From Patescibacteria group bacterium (GTDB lineage Bacteria; Patescibacteria; ABY1; UBA10025; JAHIVO01), in NCBI GenBank assembly GCA_028718605.1, contig JAQULM010000002.1, positions 186,001-250,000 of the forward strand: a stretch of 64,000 nt of DNA. The letters are read 5' to 3'. Position numbers and translations under genes: made by a program. The notes under the pieces are model-generated. The model searched no databases, was not told where the DNA came from, and saw only the letters and a program-made list of their open reading frames with translations. Positions 57,304 through 63,827 of the stretch are shown piece by piece. How positions within the stretch are numbered: the stretch's first letter is position 1; every line of letters begins with the position of its first letter.

Positions 57304-58245
57304 TCAGCCTTCGGCCTTCTTCTCACCTTCGGGCGGAACGGCGGTATCGGTCTCATCAACCTTCACGGGTTCGGCAGCAACGGCATCGGCCGGCCCTACG
57401 ATCTTCACGTTGACCACCACTTCGCACGAATCCGAACCGACGCTGTTGGTGGCGCATACGGTGAGCGTCACCGTACCGGCTTCGGAAACTTTGAACGTCA
57501 GTTTGTCGTCGGCCCACGCACCGCCGAAAGCTCCTTCGACGGACACGTCGATAATCTCGCCCTGGATCGGCAATGCTACGGTGACGATACCGGCAACCGG
57601 AATCGTCGTTTCGATCGGCCCATCCGGCTTGGTGATGGCCGGCGCAACCGCCGCTTTGACGGCTTCTTCCGGCGGGGCTTCGTCAACCTTCGCGGTCACG
57701 GCGGTCTGGTCAGTCGTCTCGGCGGATCCGACACCATCGCCGTCATTCTCGAGAATGGCCTGGGCTGCGGCGGCATCTTCGGGCGTGATCGGCGCTTCGA
57801 TCGCGACATCGATTCGCACCATCTCGGTGGTCTCCTTATTGCCGTTCTTCGCGGTAACCTCGATCGTGTACACGCCCGCCTCGGTGACGATGAAGAACAG
57901 ACTTCCGTCGGCCCACCACGTGTTTTCGGCGTTGGTGGTCACGTCAATCGAATCATCGATGGCCAGCTTAACGCTGGTCTCGCCGGGCCCCTTGACTGTG
58001 AGCGGAATCGGCTCATCCGGAACGTGGATGACCGGTTGCGCAACCTTTTCGGGCTCGGCCGCCGCGGTTTCGTCCACTTCGATTACGAAATCACCGGACA
58101 GCACCCGCCGTATGACCGGTTTCGCCAGATCAGCAGCCGCTAAAGCGGCTACGCTACTGTCGCAGTCCGGAAAAACCTTCCGAACTACCTCAGCGGCCGC
58201 GTCTAATGCAAGACGCATCGATTCCTTCAATTCCACAATCTTCAT
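57304..58245 (-). CDS. Acidic protein with two Ig-like repeats and no signal peptide, unrecognised
   Basis: The 313-residue product starts with a helix ('MKIVELKESMRLALDAAAEVVRKVF'). Two matching beta domains follow: ~75-150 ('IHVPDEPIPLTVKGPG', 'WWADGSLFFIVTEAGVYTIEVTAKNG') and ~215-290 ('ITKPDGPIETTIPVAG', 'AWADDKLTFKVSEAGTVTLTVCATNS'). They are joined by an Ala/Glu/Pro-rich linker. The protein is strongly acidic. Ig-like folds are usually exported, yet no signal peptide or membrane helix is visible, so it is either cytoplasmic or exported by another route. No family is recognised. GGAGG lies 8 nt before the ATG; it has its own promoter (58346-58373) and terminator, so it is a one-gene unit. 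Confidence 0.82.
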   Translation of the reverse strand: MKIVELKESMRLALDAAAEVVRKVFPDCDSSVAALAAADLAKPVIRRVLSGDFVIEVDETAAAEPEKVAQPVIHVPDEPIPLTVKGPGETSVKLAIDDSIDVTTNAENTWWADGSLFFIVTEAGVYTIEVTAKNGNKETTEMVRIDVAIEAPITPEDAAAAQAILENDGDGVGSAETTDQTAVTAKVDEAPPEEAVKAAVAPAITKPDGPIETTIPVAGIVTVALPIQGEIIDVSVEGAFGGAWADDKLTFKVSEAGTVTLTVCATNSVGSDSCEVVVNVKIVGPADAVAAEPVKVDETDTAVPPEGEKKAEG

Positions 58246-58345
58246 CGAGTACTCCTCCTCTGCTCATCCTGAGCAATTGATACGGTGCTTGGTTGTACCC
58301 TTTCTAAAATAAAAAAAGGGCGGTTTGTGTTGGTATTATTCCCCA

Positions 58346-58373
58346 ATCCTACAGTATCAATCCGATGTGTCAA
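58346..58373 (-). promoter_or_regulatory. Promoter of 57304-58245
   Basis: TTGACA (58373-58368) and TAGGAT (58351-58346), 16 bp apart; the leader is about 95 nt. The gene-free stretch 58246-58608 holds this promoter, repeat copy B and the malQ -10 box. Confidence 0.6.
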
Positions 58374-58429
58374 GGCTATGATCCAATAAAAAATATAGTT
58401 AATAGTAGGATCGATTTGATAGGGGCGGG

Positions 58430-58541
58430 GTCCGGGGGCTTCATTAAGCAACTCCAAACGGTAGTTCGGCAGGAATCAGGCAAGCGCATTGAAGCCCCCG
58501 GCGGTTCTTTTCTATCACTTTTCTTGACGCCAAGAAAAGTG
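58430..58541. repeat. Double-hairpin repeat element, copy B (partner 50710-50880)
   Basis: First hairpin: perfect 12-bp arms CCGGGGGCTTCA (58432-58443) and TGAAGCCCCCGG (58490-58501). Second: perfect 11-bp arms CACTTTTCTTG (58516-58526) and CAAGAAAAGTG (58531-58541) with an ACGC loop. The element shares GGGTCCGGGG, CATTAAGC, CTCCAA and CAAGCGCATTGA with copy A, and arm differences keep pairing in both copies. It lies upstream of malQ. Confidence 0.72.
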
Positions 58542-58593
58542 ACATACATAAAAACTATGATTTCTGCATGTCTGCGCCAAAGAATCGTTTCTA

Positions 58594-58602
58594 TGCTATC
58601 AT
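58594..58602 (+). promoter_or_regulatory. Extended -10 promoter of malQ, likely leaderless
   Basis: TGC precedes TATCAT (58597-58602), giving an extended -10 box; no -35 consensus is seen 17 bp upstream. The box ends 6 nt before the malQ ATG, so transcription would begin at or next to the start codon. No ribosome-binding site is present. Confidence 0.55.
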
Positions 58603-58608
58603 TGGAAC

Positions 58609-60090
58609 ATGGAACGCGCATCCGGAATTCTTCTGCATATAACGTCGCTCCCGTGCCCGTACGGCACCGGTGATTTCGGGCCTGAGGCGTATCGCTTCGT
58701 TGATTTCCTCCAGTCCGCCGGACAGAAAATCTGGCAGGTTTTGCCGCTGAACAATCCTGACCCTCTTGGGTCGCCATACGCCTCTGTTTCATCCGCTGCG
58801 CTGAACACCCTGCTCATAAGCCCCGACCAGCTTGTTTCAGACGGATTGCTCCCGAAAAACGCCCTGCCAAAACCAGCGCCCGTGCAACTGGTAGACTATG
58901 GCATGGTAAAATTGCAAAAAACCCTCCTTGTCCAAAAATCCTACAGCCACTTCATGGGCCACGCATCGCAGGAGCAGAAAAAAAACTTCGCTGCATTCCA
59001 ACAGGCGCAAGATGGGTGGCTTCCCGACTTTTCGCTGTTCATGGCGCTGAAAGACCACCACGCCAGCAAACCATGGCACCAGTGGCCGCAGGAGCTCGCG
59101 AACCGGCAGCCTGAATCGCTCTCGAAATGGGCAAAAAAATTGGCCCATGAAATTGCAGTGCACGAATACGGCCAGTGGCTCGCATTCAGCCAGTGGGAAC
59201 GATTAAAACGGTACACGAACGAACACGGCGTCGTAATTATTGGCGACCTGCCGTTCTTTGTCGGCCGCGACAGCGTTGACGTTTGGACAAACAAACAACT
59301 GTTCCTTATGGGCGCAGATAACAAACCAACGTTTGTTTCGGGAGTCCCGCCGGACTACTTCTCGAAGCGCGGCCAGCGCTGGGGCGAACCGCAGTACGAC
59401 TGGGGTGCAATGCAAAAAACCGGCTTTGCGTGGTGGATCGAGCGCTTTCAGCGGCTCCGGCAACTCTACGATATTATCCGGCTTGACCACTTCCGGGGCT
59501 ACCATGCGCTCTGGTATGTCCCCTCCGGCGCGAAAACCGCGCGTATCGGCGAGTGGCGTGATGTGCCTGGCGAAAAACTTTTCGCGACACTCCTTGCCCA
59601 AACAAAAAAACTCCCCTGCATTGCGGAAGACCTCGGTTTCATGACCGACAGCGCCTATGCACTCCGCGATTCCCTCAAGCTCCCGGGCATGCGCATACTT
59701 CTGTTTGCGTTCTCCGGCTATGCCGATAGCCCCCACCTGCCGGAAAATTTCGTTACCAACTGCGTATGCTATACCGGTTCGCATGATAACGACACGGCCC
59801 GCAGCTGGGTAACCAAAACCGGCCGTGCCATCGAACGGCACAACGCCCGCGTGTACACCAGCGCGTCGAATGAGGAATTTGCGTGGAAACTTATTAAAGC
59901 GGGTATGCATTCAAAAGCGGACACGTTCATCGCGCCCATGCAGGACGTTCTCAACCTCGGCGCTGAAGCGCGCATGAACAAGCCGTCAACCAAGCGCGGT
60001 AACTGGCTGTGGCGGATGCAGCCGAATACACTGACTCAATACCTCTCCGACAAGCTCCGAAAATTGACTGAATCGGCTGGGCGCGGATAA
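58609..60090 (+). CDS. malQ: 4-alpha-glucanotransferase (GH77, amylomaltase)
   Basis: The 493-residue product has the GH77 motifs in order: 'ASGILLHITSLPCPYGTGDFGPEAYRFVDFL', 'WQVLPLNNPDPLGSPYASVSSAA', 'VVIIGDLPFFVGRDSVDVW', 'FVSGVPPDYFSKRGQRWGEPQYDW', 'IIRLDHFRGY' (nucleophile Asp), 'CIAEDLGF' (acid/base Glu) and 'TGSHDNDTARSW' (third catalytic Asp). It moves alpha-1,4-glucan segments between chains, releasing or extending glucans in glycogen or maltodextrin use. Length is normal for the family. It has no operon partner. Transcription probably starts at the ATG. A hairpin just after the stop serves mainly the converging minus-strand gene. Confidence 0.96.
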   Translation: MERASGILLHITSLPCPYGTGDFGPEAYRFVDFLQSAGQKIWQVLPLNNPDPLGSPYASVSSAALNTLLISPDQLVSDGLLPKNALPKPAPVQLVDYGMVKLQKTLLVQKSYSHFMGHASQEQKKNFAAFQQAQDGWLPDFSLFMALKDHHASKPWHQWPQELANRQPESLSKWAKKLAHEIAVHEYGQWLAFSQWERLKRYTNEHGVVIIGDLPFFVGRDSVDVWTNKQLFLMGADNKPTFVSGVPPDYFSKRGQRWGEPQYDWGAMQKTGFAWWIERFQRLRQLYDIIRLDHFRGYHALWYVPSGAKTARIGEWRDVPGEKLFATLLAQTKKLPCIAEDLGFMTDSAYALRDSLKLPGMRILLFAFSGYADSPHLPENFVTNCVCYTGSHDNDTARSWVTKTGRAIERHNARVYTSASNEEFAWKLIKAGMHSKADTFIAPMQDVLNLGAEARMNKPSTKRGNWLWRMQPNTLTQYLSDKLRKLTESAGRG

Positions 60091-60124
60091 AAAAACGGAG
60101 CCGCCCAGAAAACCAAGCGACTCC
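60088..60124 (-). terminator. Terminator of 60159-60623, next to malQ stop
   Basis: GGAGCCGC (60097-60104) pairs with GCGACTCC (60117-60124) over 8 bp with one G-T wobble; the minus-strand tract after it is GTTTTTTTATCC. It lies between two converging genes. On the plus strand only ATTATT follows, so malQ termination is weaker. Confidence 0.8.
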
Positions 60125-60158
60125 ATTATTCGGTTTCTTGCCGTCCGTGCCTGTTTTG

Positions 60159-60623
60159 TTAAACAAGCTCGTCGGTAAGGCGCACAGGAATGGCAGTATC
60201 GACGGTTGCGTAACCACTCCCAAACCTGAACTCGTTGCCACGGAACATGATGTACACTTGCTCGCGGCTCAAGCCGACCTCGACGCCAGAAGCCTCGAAC
60301 TTCTCGAACTCACACAACTTCCGCCCCTCGACATACAGGGTCGGGTAATTGTCGTGGTCAGTCTGTTCCCTGATCCCGTTGTCAAAAACGACGGTGACGT
60401 CTTCGACCGCGAACCGGGGCCGTCGGGCTTCCAGGGATTCCGGATAGTACATATTGCACGTGTGTGCAATTGCCTTCCAAAAAACCGCGAGACTGTCGGC
60501 GGTCGGTACGGGGGCACCACGTCCGGTAGCATACCGAATGCAGTCGAAAATGATCGGCCGCAGTGCGCTAATGATCAGTTCCGCATCCCATGCGTTGATG
60601 CGTACGATGCGCTGTCTATTCAT
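60159..60623 (-). CDS. Hypothetical protein (154 aa), unrecognised
   Basis: The start chosen is the ATG at 60623, 6 nt after GGAG; an in-frame TTG directly before it is too close to that site. The product opens with helices ('MNRQRIVRINAWDAELIISALRPIIFDCIRYATGR', 'ADSLAVFWKAIAHTC') and ends with strands ('RFAVEDVTVVFDNG', 'YPTLYVEGRKLCEFEKF', 'EVGLSREQVYIMFRGNEFRFGSGYATVDT'). It is soluble, with no known motif. One-gene unit with a promoter (60703-60731) and a terminator (60088-60124). The stretch between its promoter boxes carries an ATCAC/GTGAT inverted repeat that could be an operator. Confidence 0.8.
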   Translation of the reverse strand: MNRQRIVRINAWDAELIISALRPIIFDCIRYATGRGAPVPTADSLAVFWKAIAHTCNMYYPESLEARRPRFAVEDVTVVFDNGIREQTDHDNYPTLYVEGRKLCEFEKFEASGVEVGLSREQVYIMFRGNEFRFGSGYATVDTAIPVRLTDELV

Positions 60624-60702
60624 CAATCACTCCTATTGTTTCGAATTCACCAAATCGAGTATCGTTCGCGCCTTCCGCAATATTAAGAAAGGGCGATGTA
60701 CA

Positions 60703-60731
60703 AAACTAGCACATCACCAGTGATATGTCAA
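60703..60731 (-). promoter_or_regulatory. Promoter of 60159-60623 with an internal inverted repeat
   Basis: TTGACA (60731-60726) and TAGTTT (60708-60703), 17 bp apart, TGC before the -10 box. ATCAC-CA-GTGAT (60713-60724) lies between the boxes, a possible operator. Confidence 0.65.
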
Positions 60732-60755
60732 GGGTACAATAAGCTAAACGATGGG

Positions 60756-60968
60756 TTACCGCTTCGCAATTTCCGTGCGCCTCATGTCAGTTTTGGACAA
60801 ACCATGTGGCCTCTTTAAATCTTCCATCTCCCGCTCCTTCGCCAATTCATCTAAAATTCTTTGGTCTTCCTCTTTTTTCTCATCTACTTCTCTTGAAACC
60901 CGCTCCTGCATTTTGCGAATTTCTCGCTCGGGCATTCCAAATCCTGAAAAATCCCTGCGTTCTGGCAT
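60756..60968 (-). CDS. Small highly charged helical protein (70 aa), unrecognised
   Basis: The product (MPERRDFSGFGMPEREIRKMQERVSREVDEKKEEDQ..., ending RRTEIAKR) is almost entirely charged and heptad-like from residue 13 to 52, so a coiled coil or disordered helix is likely. It has no signal, membrane segment or Cys. Composition argues for a real gene, although no strong ribosome-binding site is seen; a TAATAC box ends 7 nt before the ATG, which could give a leaderless mRNA, but there is no -35 box. No function is recognised. Confidence 0.6.
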   Translation of the reverse strand: MPERRDFSGFGMPEREIRKMQERVSREVDEKKEEDQRILDELAKEREMEDLKRPHGLSKTDMRRTEIAKR

Positions 60969-61357
60969 AATATTGGTATTAATAATTACAAACTCCTCGT
61001 ACCCTCCTCATTGTACCATAAAAATGATATACTGGAGCGGCTCATTTTTTACTGAATGCAATGATGAAATTCAAACTCCACTCACCGATCTGACCCACGT
61101 GCGAATAAAAAAATACCTTAGTATATACAGCCGAGGCATTTTATTCTTCTCACCCCAAGGCGGGCCGGTGGAGAGAGTGTCAGTCTACAAATAAATGTAT
61201 ACCAACGACCGACCCGGCCTGGGAAGACAAATCTCTGTTTCACTCCACCAATTACTTGATGAGCTGGAAAAGAGAGAGGAGACAGACAAGCGTGCGGGCC
61301 CGTCTGCCTCCTCGTGAAGCCTGTCGACTGTGCAATCGCAACGCAGCTTCTTTAATG
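60969..61357. other. Gene-poor stretch with one weak plus-strand frame and a terminator repeat
   Basis: A plus-strand frame at 61024-61194 would encode 56 residues (MIYWSGSFFTECNDEIQT...), but it has no ribosome-binding site or promoter, so it is not called. The right end contains the 40-nt repeat at 61272-61311. Nothing else is recognised. Confidence 0.5.
61272..61311 (-). terminator. Repeat/terminator hairpin, copy 1 (partner 62160-62199)
   Basis: Forty nucleotides identical to copy 2. On the minus strand GGAGGCAGAC pairs with GTCTGTCTCC over 10 bp with one G-T wobble, followed by TCTCTCTTTTCC. It lies 46 nt after the stop codon of 61358-62029. Confidence 0.75.
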
Positions 61358-62029
61358 CTACCAGTTTACAACGACCGGTTGGTCGTTATCCATTCCCCAG
61401 ACCGCTTCAACGGTGTGGGAGGTTAAGTTTCCACATCCCCATGCCTCGGGGACGCGGATAATCCTTCTCCGTTCAGCAGGTGCCGAACGGAAAACAATAT
61501 CCCACCCAGGCTTTTCCGGCGGAGCGGATTGATCAAAGTCGGAGGAGGACTCCTCCTTCTCCGACTTTTCCGGTACATACCGGGTTAGACGGAACCCTTC
61601 AGACACCTCAATATCGGCTTTCTTCCGATATTGTAATGCCAGTCGAGGTTCATTTTCCTTGTAAAGTAGGGTGGCATAGGCCAGCCCCTGATGCCATAAC
61701 AGCACTAGTTGATCCCCGAGCTCGGGGACGAGCCTGGCGACCATCTGGGCGACTTCCGCTGCCCAGGATCTTGGGACTATCGCGGTAATCGCACCGCGAT
61801 CATCCCAGGCGATCCCTCCGGTCAAGGGGACGATTTCCCCAAGGAGGGTTGCGAGGGACCCTCGCATGGCACTTCCCCCATCAAGCGATGAGGGATGCCA
61901 AGTTAGGCTGGCGCCACCAATAATATGGCGGCACCCATTTGAGTATTGGATCACGGAAATTTCGTCGTGATCACGTTGTACAAACACTCTATCACCCGAA
62001 CGTGGGTGATAGACGAATTCAACGTTCAT
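61358..62029 (-). CDS. Hypothetical protein (223 aa), unrecognised
   Basis: Start at the ATG 62029, or possibly GTG 62035; GGAGG (62040-62044) lies 10 or 4 nt upstream. A longer frame reaching 62239 runs through the repeat and is rejected. The product (MNVEFVYHPRSGDRVFVQRDHDEISVIQYSNG..., 'ITAIVPRSWAAEVAQMVARLVPELGDQLVLLWHQG', an acidic Ser/Glu stretch 'PEKSEKEESSSDFDQ', and 'RRRIIRVPEAWGCGNL') is soluble with no signal. No family is recognised. Its terminator is the same 40-nt repeat that ends the next gene upstream, suggesting the two units arose by duplication or share a mobile terminator. Confidence 0.75.
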   Translation of the reverse strand: MNVEFVYHPRSGDRVFVQRDHDEISVIQYSNGCRHIIGGASLTWHPSSLDGGSAMRGSLATLLGEIVPLTGGIAWDDRGAITAIVPRSWAAEVAQMVARLVPELGDQLVLLWHQGLAYATLLYKENEPRLALQYRKKADIEVSEGFRLTRYVPEKSEKEESSSDFDQSAPPEKPGWDIVFRSAPAERRRIIRVPEAWGCGNLTSHTVEAVWGMDNDQPVVVNW

Positions 62030-62159
62030 ATTCACGTTTCCTCCACGCCCACACGGTAAAAACCAGCGGGACTTTGTTTGTTTTTTCTTCTGCCCGAACC
62101 GTTGTGGTCCAAGCTTTTTCCCATGTTTCAATCTGCGAAAGATTTCACAAACTGAAATT

Positions 62160-62199
62160 GAGAGAGGAGACAGACAAGCGTGCGGGCCCGTCTGCCTCC
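62160..62199 (-). terminator. Repeat/terminator hairpin, copy 2 (partner 61272-61311)
   Basis: Identical to copy 1 over 40 nt, 21 nt after the stop codon of 62221-62691; the minus-strand tract is TCTCTCAATTTC. Weaker similarity to copy 1 continues for about 20 nt on the gene side. Confidence 0.75.
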
Positions 62200-62220
62200 C
62201 CATAAGGCCATCTGGTTGTG

Positions 62221-62691
62221 CTAACCAGCGGCCTCCCATTCTTTCACTCGCCGCTCAATCGCAGCGGCGACCTCGGGGAGGGCTTCATCCCCTCGCCCGT
62301 AACCAATGAGAGGGGCGATTTCCCTCCCATCAGTAATTTCTAGGCTGACTCGCATCTTTCGACGCGAGAACCTCTCGTCCACCCACCGGAGGCGGATGCC
62401 TATTGGCCGCCACCAGGTGGTTCCGTCACTATGTGTAAGCCCCCCTAAGCGGAGCCGTACATACGTTCCACCTGGCCACCAATAATCGATGACTAGGCAG
62501 TCGTCGAAGTCCCATTGGTCCTTCAACTCCTCTGGTAGAGGAGCTCCCCGCAGCGTTATCCGCCGCGGATTATTCAAATTTTTGGGCAGCACTTGGCCCA
62601 AAAATTCGTTCCGGCGTAGCCTTGCGACCACGCCTGAAATTGTAAATATCCCCTCCCAAGCTGGGAATGGGATCGATATGGTAGCTTTCAT
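62221..62691 (-). CDS. Hypothetical protein (156 aa), unrecognised
   Basis: The product (MKATISIPFPAWEGIFTISGVVARLRRNEFLG..., 'PLPEELKDQWDFDDCLVIDYWWPGGTYVRLRLGGL', 'TTWWRPIGIRLRWVDERFSRRKMRVSLEITDG', ending 'EVAAAIERRVKEWEAAG') is strand-rich with a C-terminal helix and six Trp before the final helix, suggesting a compact beta fold. It has no signal or membrane segment. No family is recognised. The ATG is preceded by a GGGGGG stretch that is a poor ribosome-binding site. Its terminator repeat is shared with the gene downstream, so they may be a related pair with similar regulation. Confidence 0.72.
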   Translation of the reverse strand: MKATISIPFPAWEGIFTISGVVARLRRNEFLGQVLPKNLNNPRRITLRGAPLPEELKDQWDFDDCLVIDYWWPGGTYVRLRLGGLTHSDGTTWWRPIGIRLRWVDERFSRRKMRVSLEITDGREIAPLIGYGRGDEALPEVAAAIERRVKEWEAAG

Positions 62692-63160
62692 ACGCTACCC
62701 CCCTTGTTTTTCGGCAACAGCTGGTTGCCGAGGGTTTTTGTTCCACCCCAACCCGTAATTGGGTGGGCTGTTTCTTTCATTTTTCAAGTTGGTTTCCCAA
62801 CTGCAACCCCCACTACCATGAGTAATGGAGGCGCGCACTTAGGGCTAGGCCGCGTCTCGTTCACCGTGTTCCCGTGCCGCGAACTTGTATATGCGGCAGG
62901 GGAATTTTGGATTCCTGACAACGGACTAGCTGGTCGGCTTGAGATTTTCCATTAACCTCTCTCCTCATTGATCCGTTTCCTGACCGGTACAAGCAATGGT
63001 CGGGTGGCGGATCCTATAATTCCAAATGGAAAACTTCAAACACTGACATGGTCCTTCATAGCTTTATGCGAAGAAGGACAAAAGAACATAACAAAAGAAC
63101 GATCACTCTATTTTTGAGTGTACTCGGGAGACAAAAGCTGTTTTCTCCCGGATACACCCG
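62692..63160. other. Gene-poor, hairpin-rich stretch upstream of 62221-62691
   Basis: Hairpins visible: CGGCAAC-AGCTG-GTTGCCG (followed by GGGTTTTTG on the plus strand), AGTTGG-TTTC-CCAACT near 62785-62802, CACTC...GAGTG near 63104-63120, and CGGGAGA (63125-63131) with TCTCCCG (63144-63150). A plus-strand frame 62818-62955 would encode 45 residues (MSNGGAHLGLGRVSF...), but no ribosome-binding site is present. The stretch may be a leader or contain a structured RNA; no family was recognised. Confidence 0.45.
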
Positions 63161-63163
63161 CCA

Positions 63164-63208
63164 ATATAAAACGGGCCCAATCACTTTATGAGAGAGCCCG
63201 TTTTATTG
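63164..63208. terminator. Bidirectional terminator
   Basis: AAAACGGGC (63168-63176) pairs with GCCCGTTTT (63196-63204); TTTTAT follows on both strands. It ends the minus-strand transcript that starts near 63636, and the stop codon of the small frame 63186-63284 lies in its loop. Confidence 0.82.
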
Positions 63209-63284
63209 ACTGGATATTGTCATAGATAAAAAAATAATCTACAACGCTCTCAATGGCTTTCGCCACTGTGGTCACCATGTCCAT
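63186..63284 (-). CDS. Possible small protein (32 aa)
   Basis: The frame MDMVTTVAKAIESVVDYFFIYDNIQSIKRALS has GGAG 5 nt before its ATG. An in-frame GTG at 63353 would extend it to 55 residues. It looks like an amphipathic helix with an aromatic cluster. It sits at the end of a promoter-to-terminator unit, and its stop codon lies in the terminator loop. Real translation is uncertain because of its size. Confidence 0.35.
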   Translation of the reverse strand: MDMVTTVAKAIESVVDYFFIYDNIQSIKRALS

Positions 63285-63363
63285 TTCCTCTCCAAAACGG
63301 ACGAAGGCGCTCTCTCCACGCAGCCCCGAGCGATTCCCTGGGCTGCGGTACACTATTTAATTT

Positions 63364-63579
63364 TCAAATTGCTACCCTCTCCTCTCGGTTGATACTCTTC
63401 ACTGGTTTCTCCCGCATGCCTGCGGGAGAAGGACACTGACGAGTATCGCCGTACATCCGTCCGTGGTATATCGAGGGCTACCTCTCTCCTGCCGTAACCC
63501 TCAATATATCAGCTGGAAATGGATGGACAGTGATGAGCCTGCGTAGCTGGCCGTCTCCTGTTAGATAACCGGCTATCAC
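63364..63579 (-). pseudogene. Possible decayed gene: in-frame halves separated by TAG
   Basis: Starting from GTG 63579, 33 codons (VIAGYLTGDGQLRRLITVHP...) end in TAG (63478-63480). The same frame then continues for 37 more codons, including ATG 63456 (MYGDTRQCPSPAGMREKPV...), to TGA at 63364. A third frame with protein-like composition follows in another register (63186-63353). This fits a gene broken by a nonsense change and a frameshift. It could also be a structured RNA, since GATACTC/GAGTATC encloses TTCTCCCGC/GCGGGAGAA at 63391-63447. No family is recognised. Confidence 0.35.
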
Positions 63580-63642
63580 GTATGGCTTTCAGTGCGATGT
63601 AAGGTGCTTTGGCGAAAGAACAAATTTTTTACGTAACAGGGC

Positions 63643-63671
63643 AGTATATACCTATGTACTTTTTATGTCAA
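63643..63671 (-). promoter_or_regulatory. Minus-strand promoter, divergent from the TrmB-like gene
   Basis: TTGACA (63671-63666) and TATACT (63648-63643), 17 bp apart. It would drive a transcript of about 470 nt ending at the terminator 63164-63208. Confidence 0.78.
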
Positions 63672-63752
63672 TCTCTATTGCCACAACTTATACACTAAAC
63701 GTTATTAATCATTGATAATAGTATTATTCGCACTCAATTTATTGAATATATA

Positions 63753-63770
63753 TGTCAAAAATATTTGACA
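63753..63770. promoter_or_regulatory. Operator-like palindrome over the -35 box
   Basis: TGTCAAA (63753-63759) and TTTGACA (63764-63770) form a perfect 7-bp inverted repeat with a 4-bp centre (AATA). Its right arm contains the -35 box TTGACA of the TrmB-like gene, so a bound protein would block that promoter. Autoregulation is the simple inference. Confidence 0.65.
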
Positions 63771-63793
63771 TTGATTATGAAGCATGCTATTAT
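63765..63793 (+). promoter_or_regulatory. Promoter of the TrmB-like gene
   Basis: TTGACA (63765-63770) and TATTAT (63788-63793), 17 bp apart, TGC before the -10 box; the leader is about 28 nt without a good ribosome-binding site. Confidence 0.85.
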
Positions 63794-63827
63794 TACCCTA
63801 CTGATTGAGTATTAATCCGCTTTTTCT

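Noticed and set aside
61024..61194. Plus-strand 56-codon frame
   Set aside because: Composition is plausible, but there is no promoter or ribosome-binding site and no terminator; not enough to call a gene.
62036..62239. N-terminal extension of 61358-62029 to 62239
   Set aside because: The extension translates the 40-nt terminator repeat and its flank, and lies upstream of a good GGAGG site.
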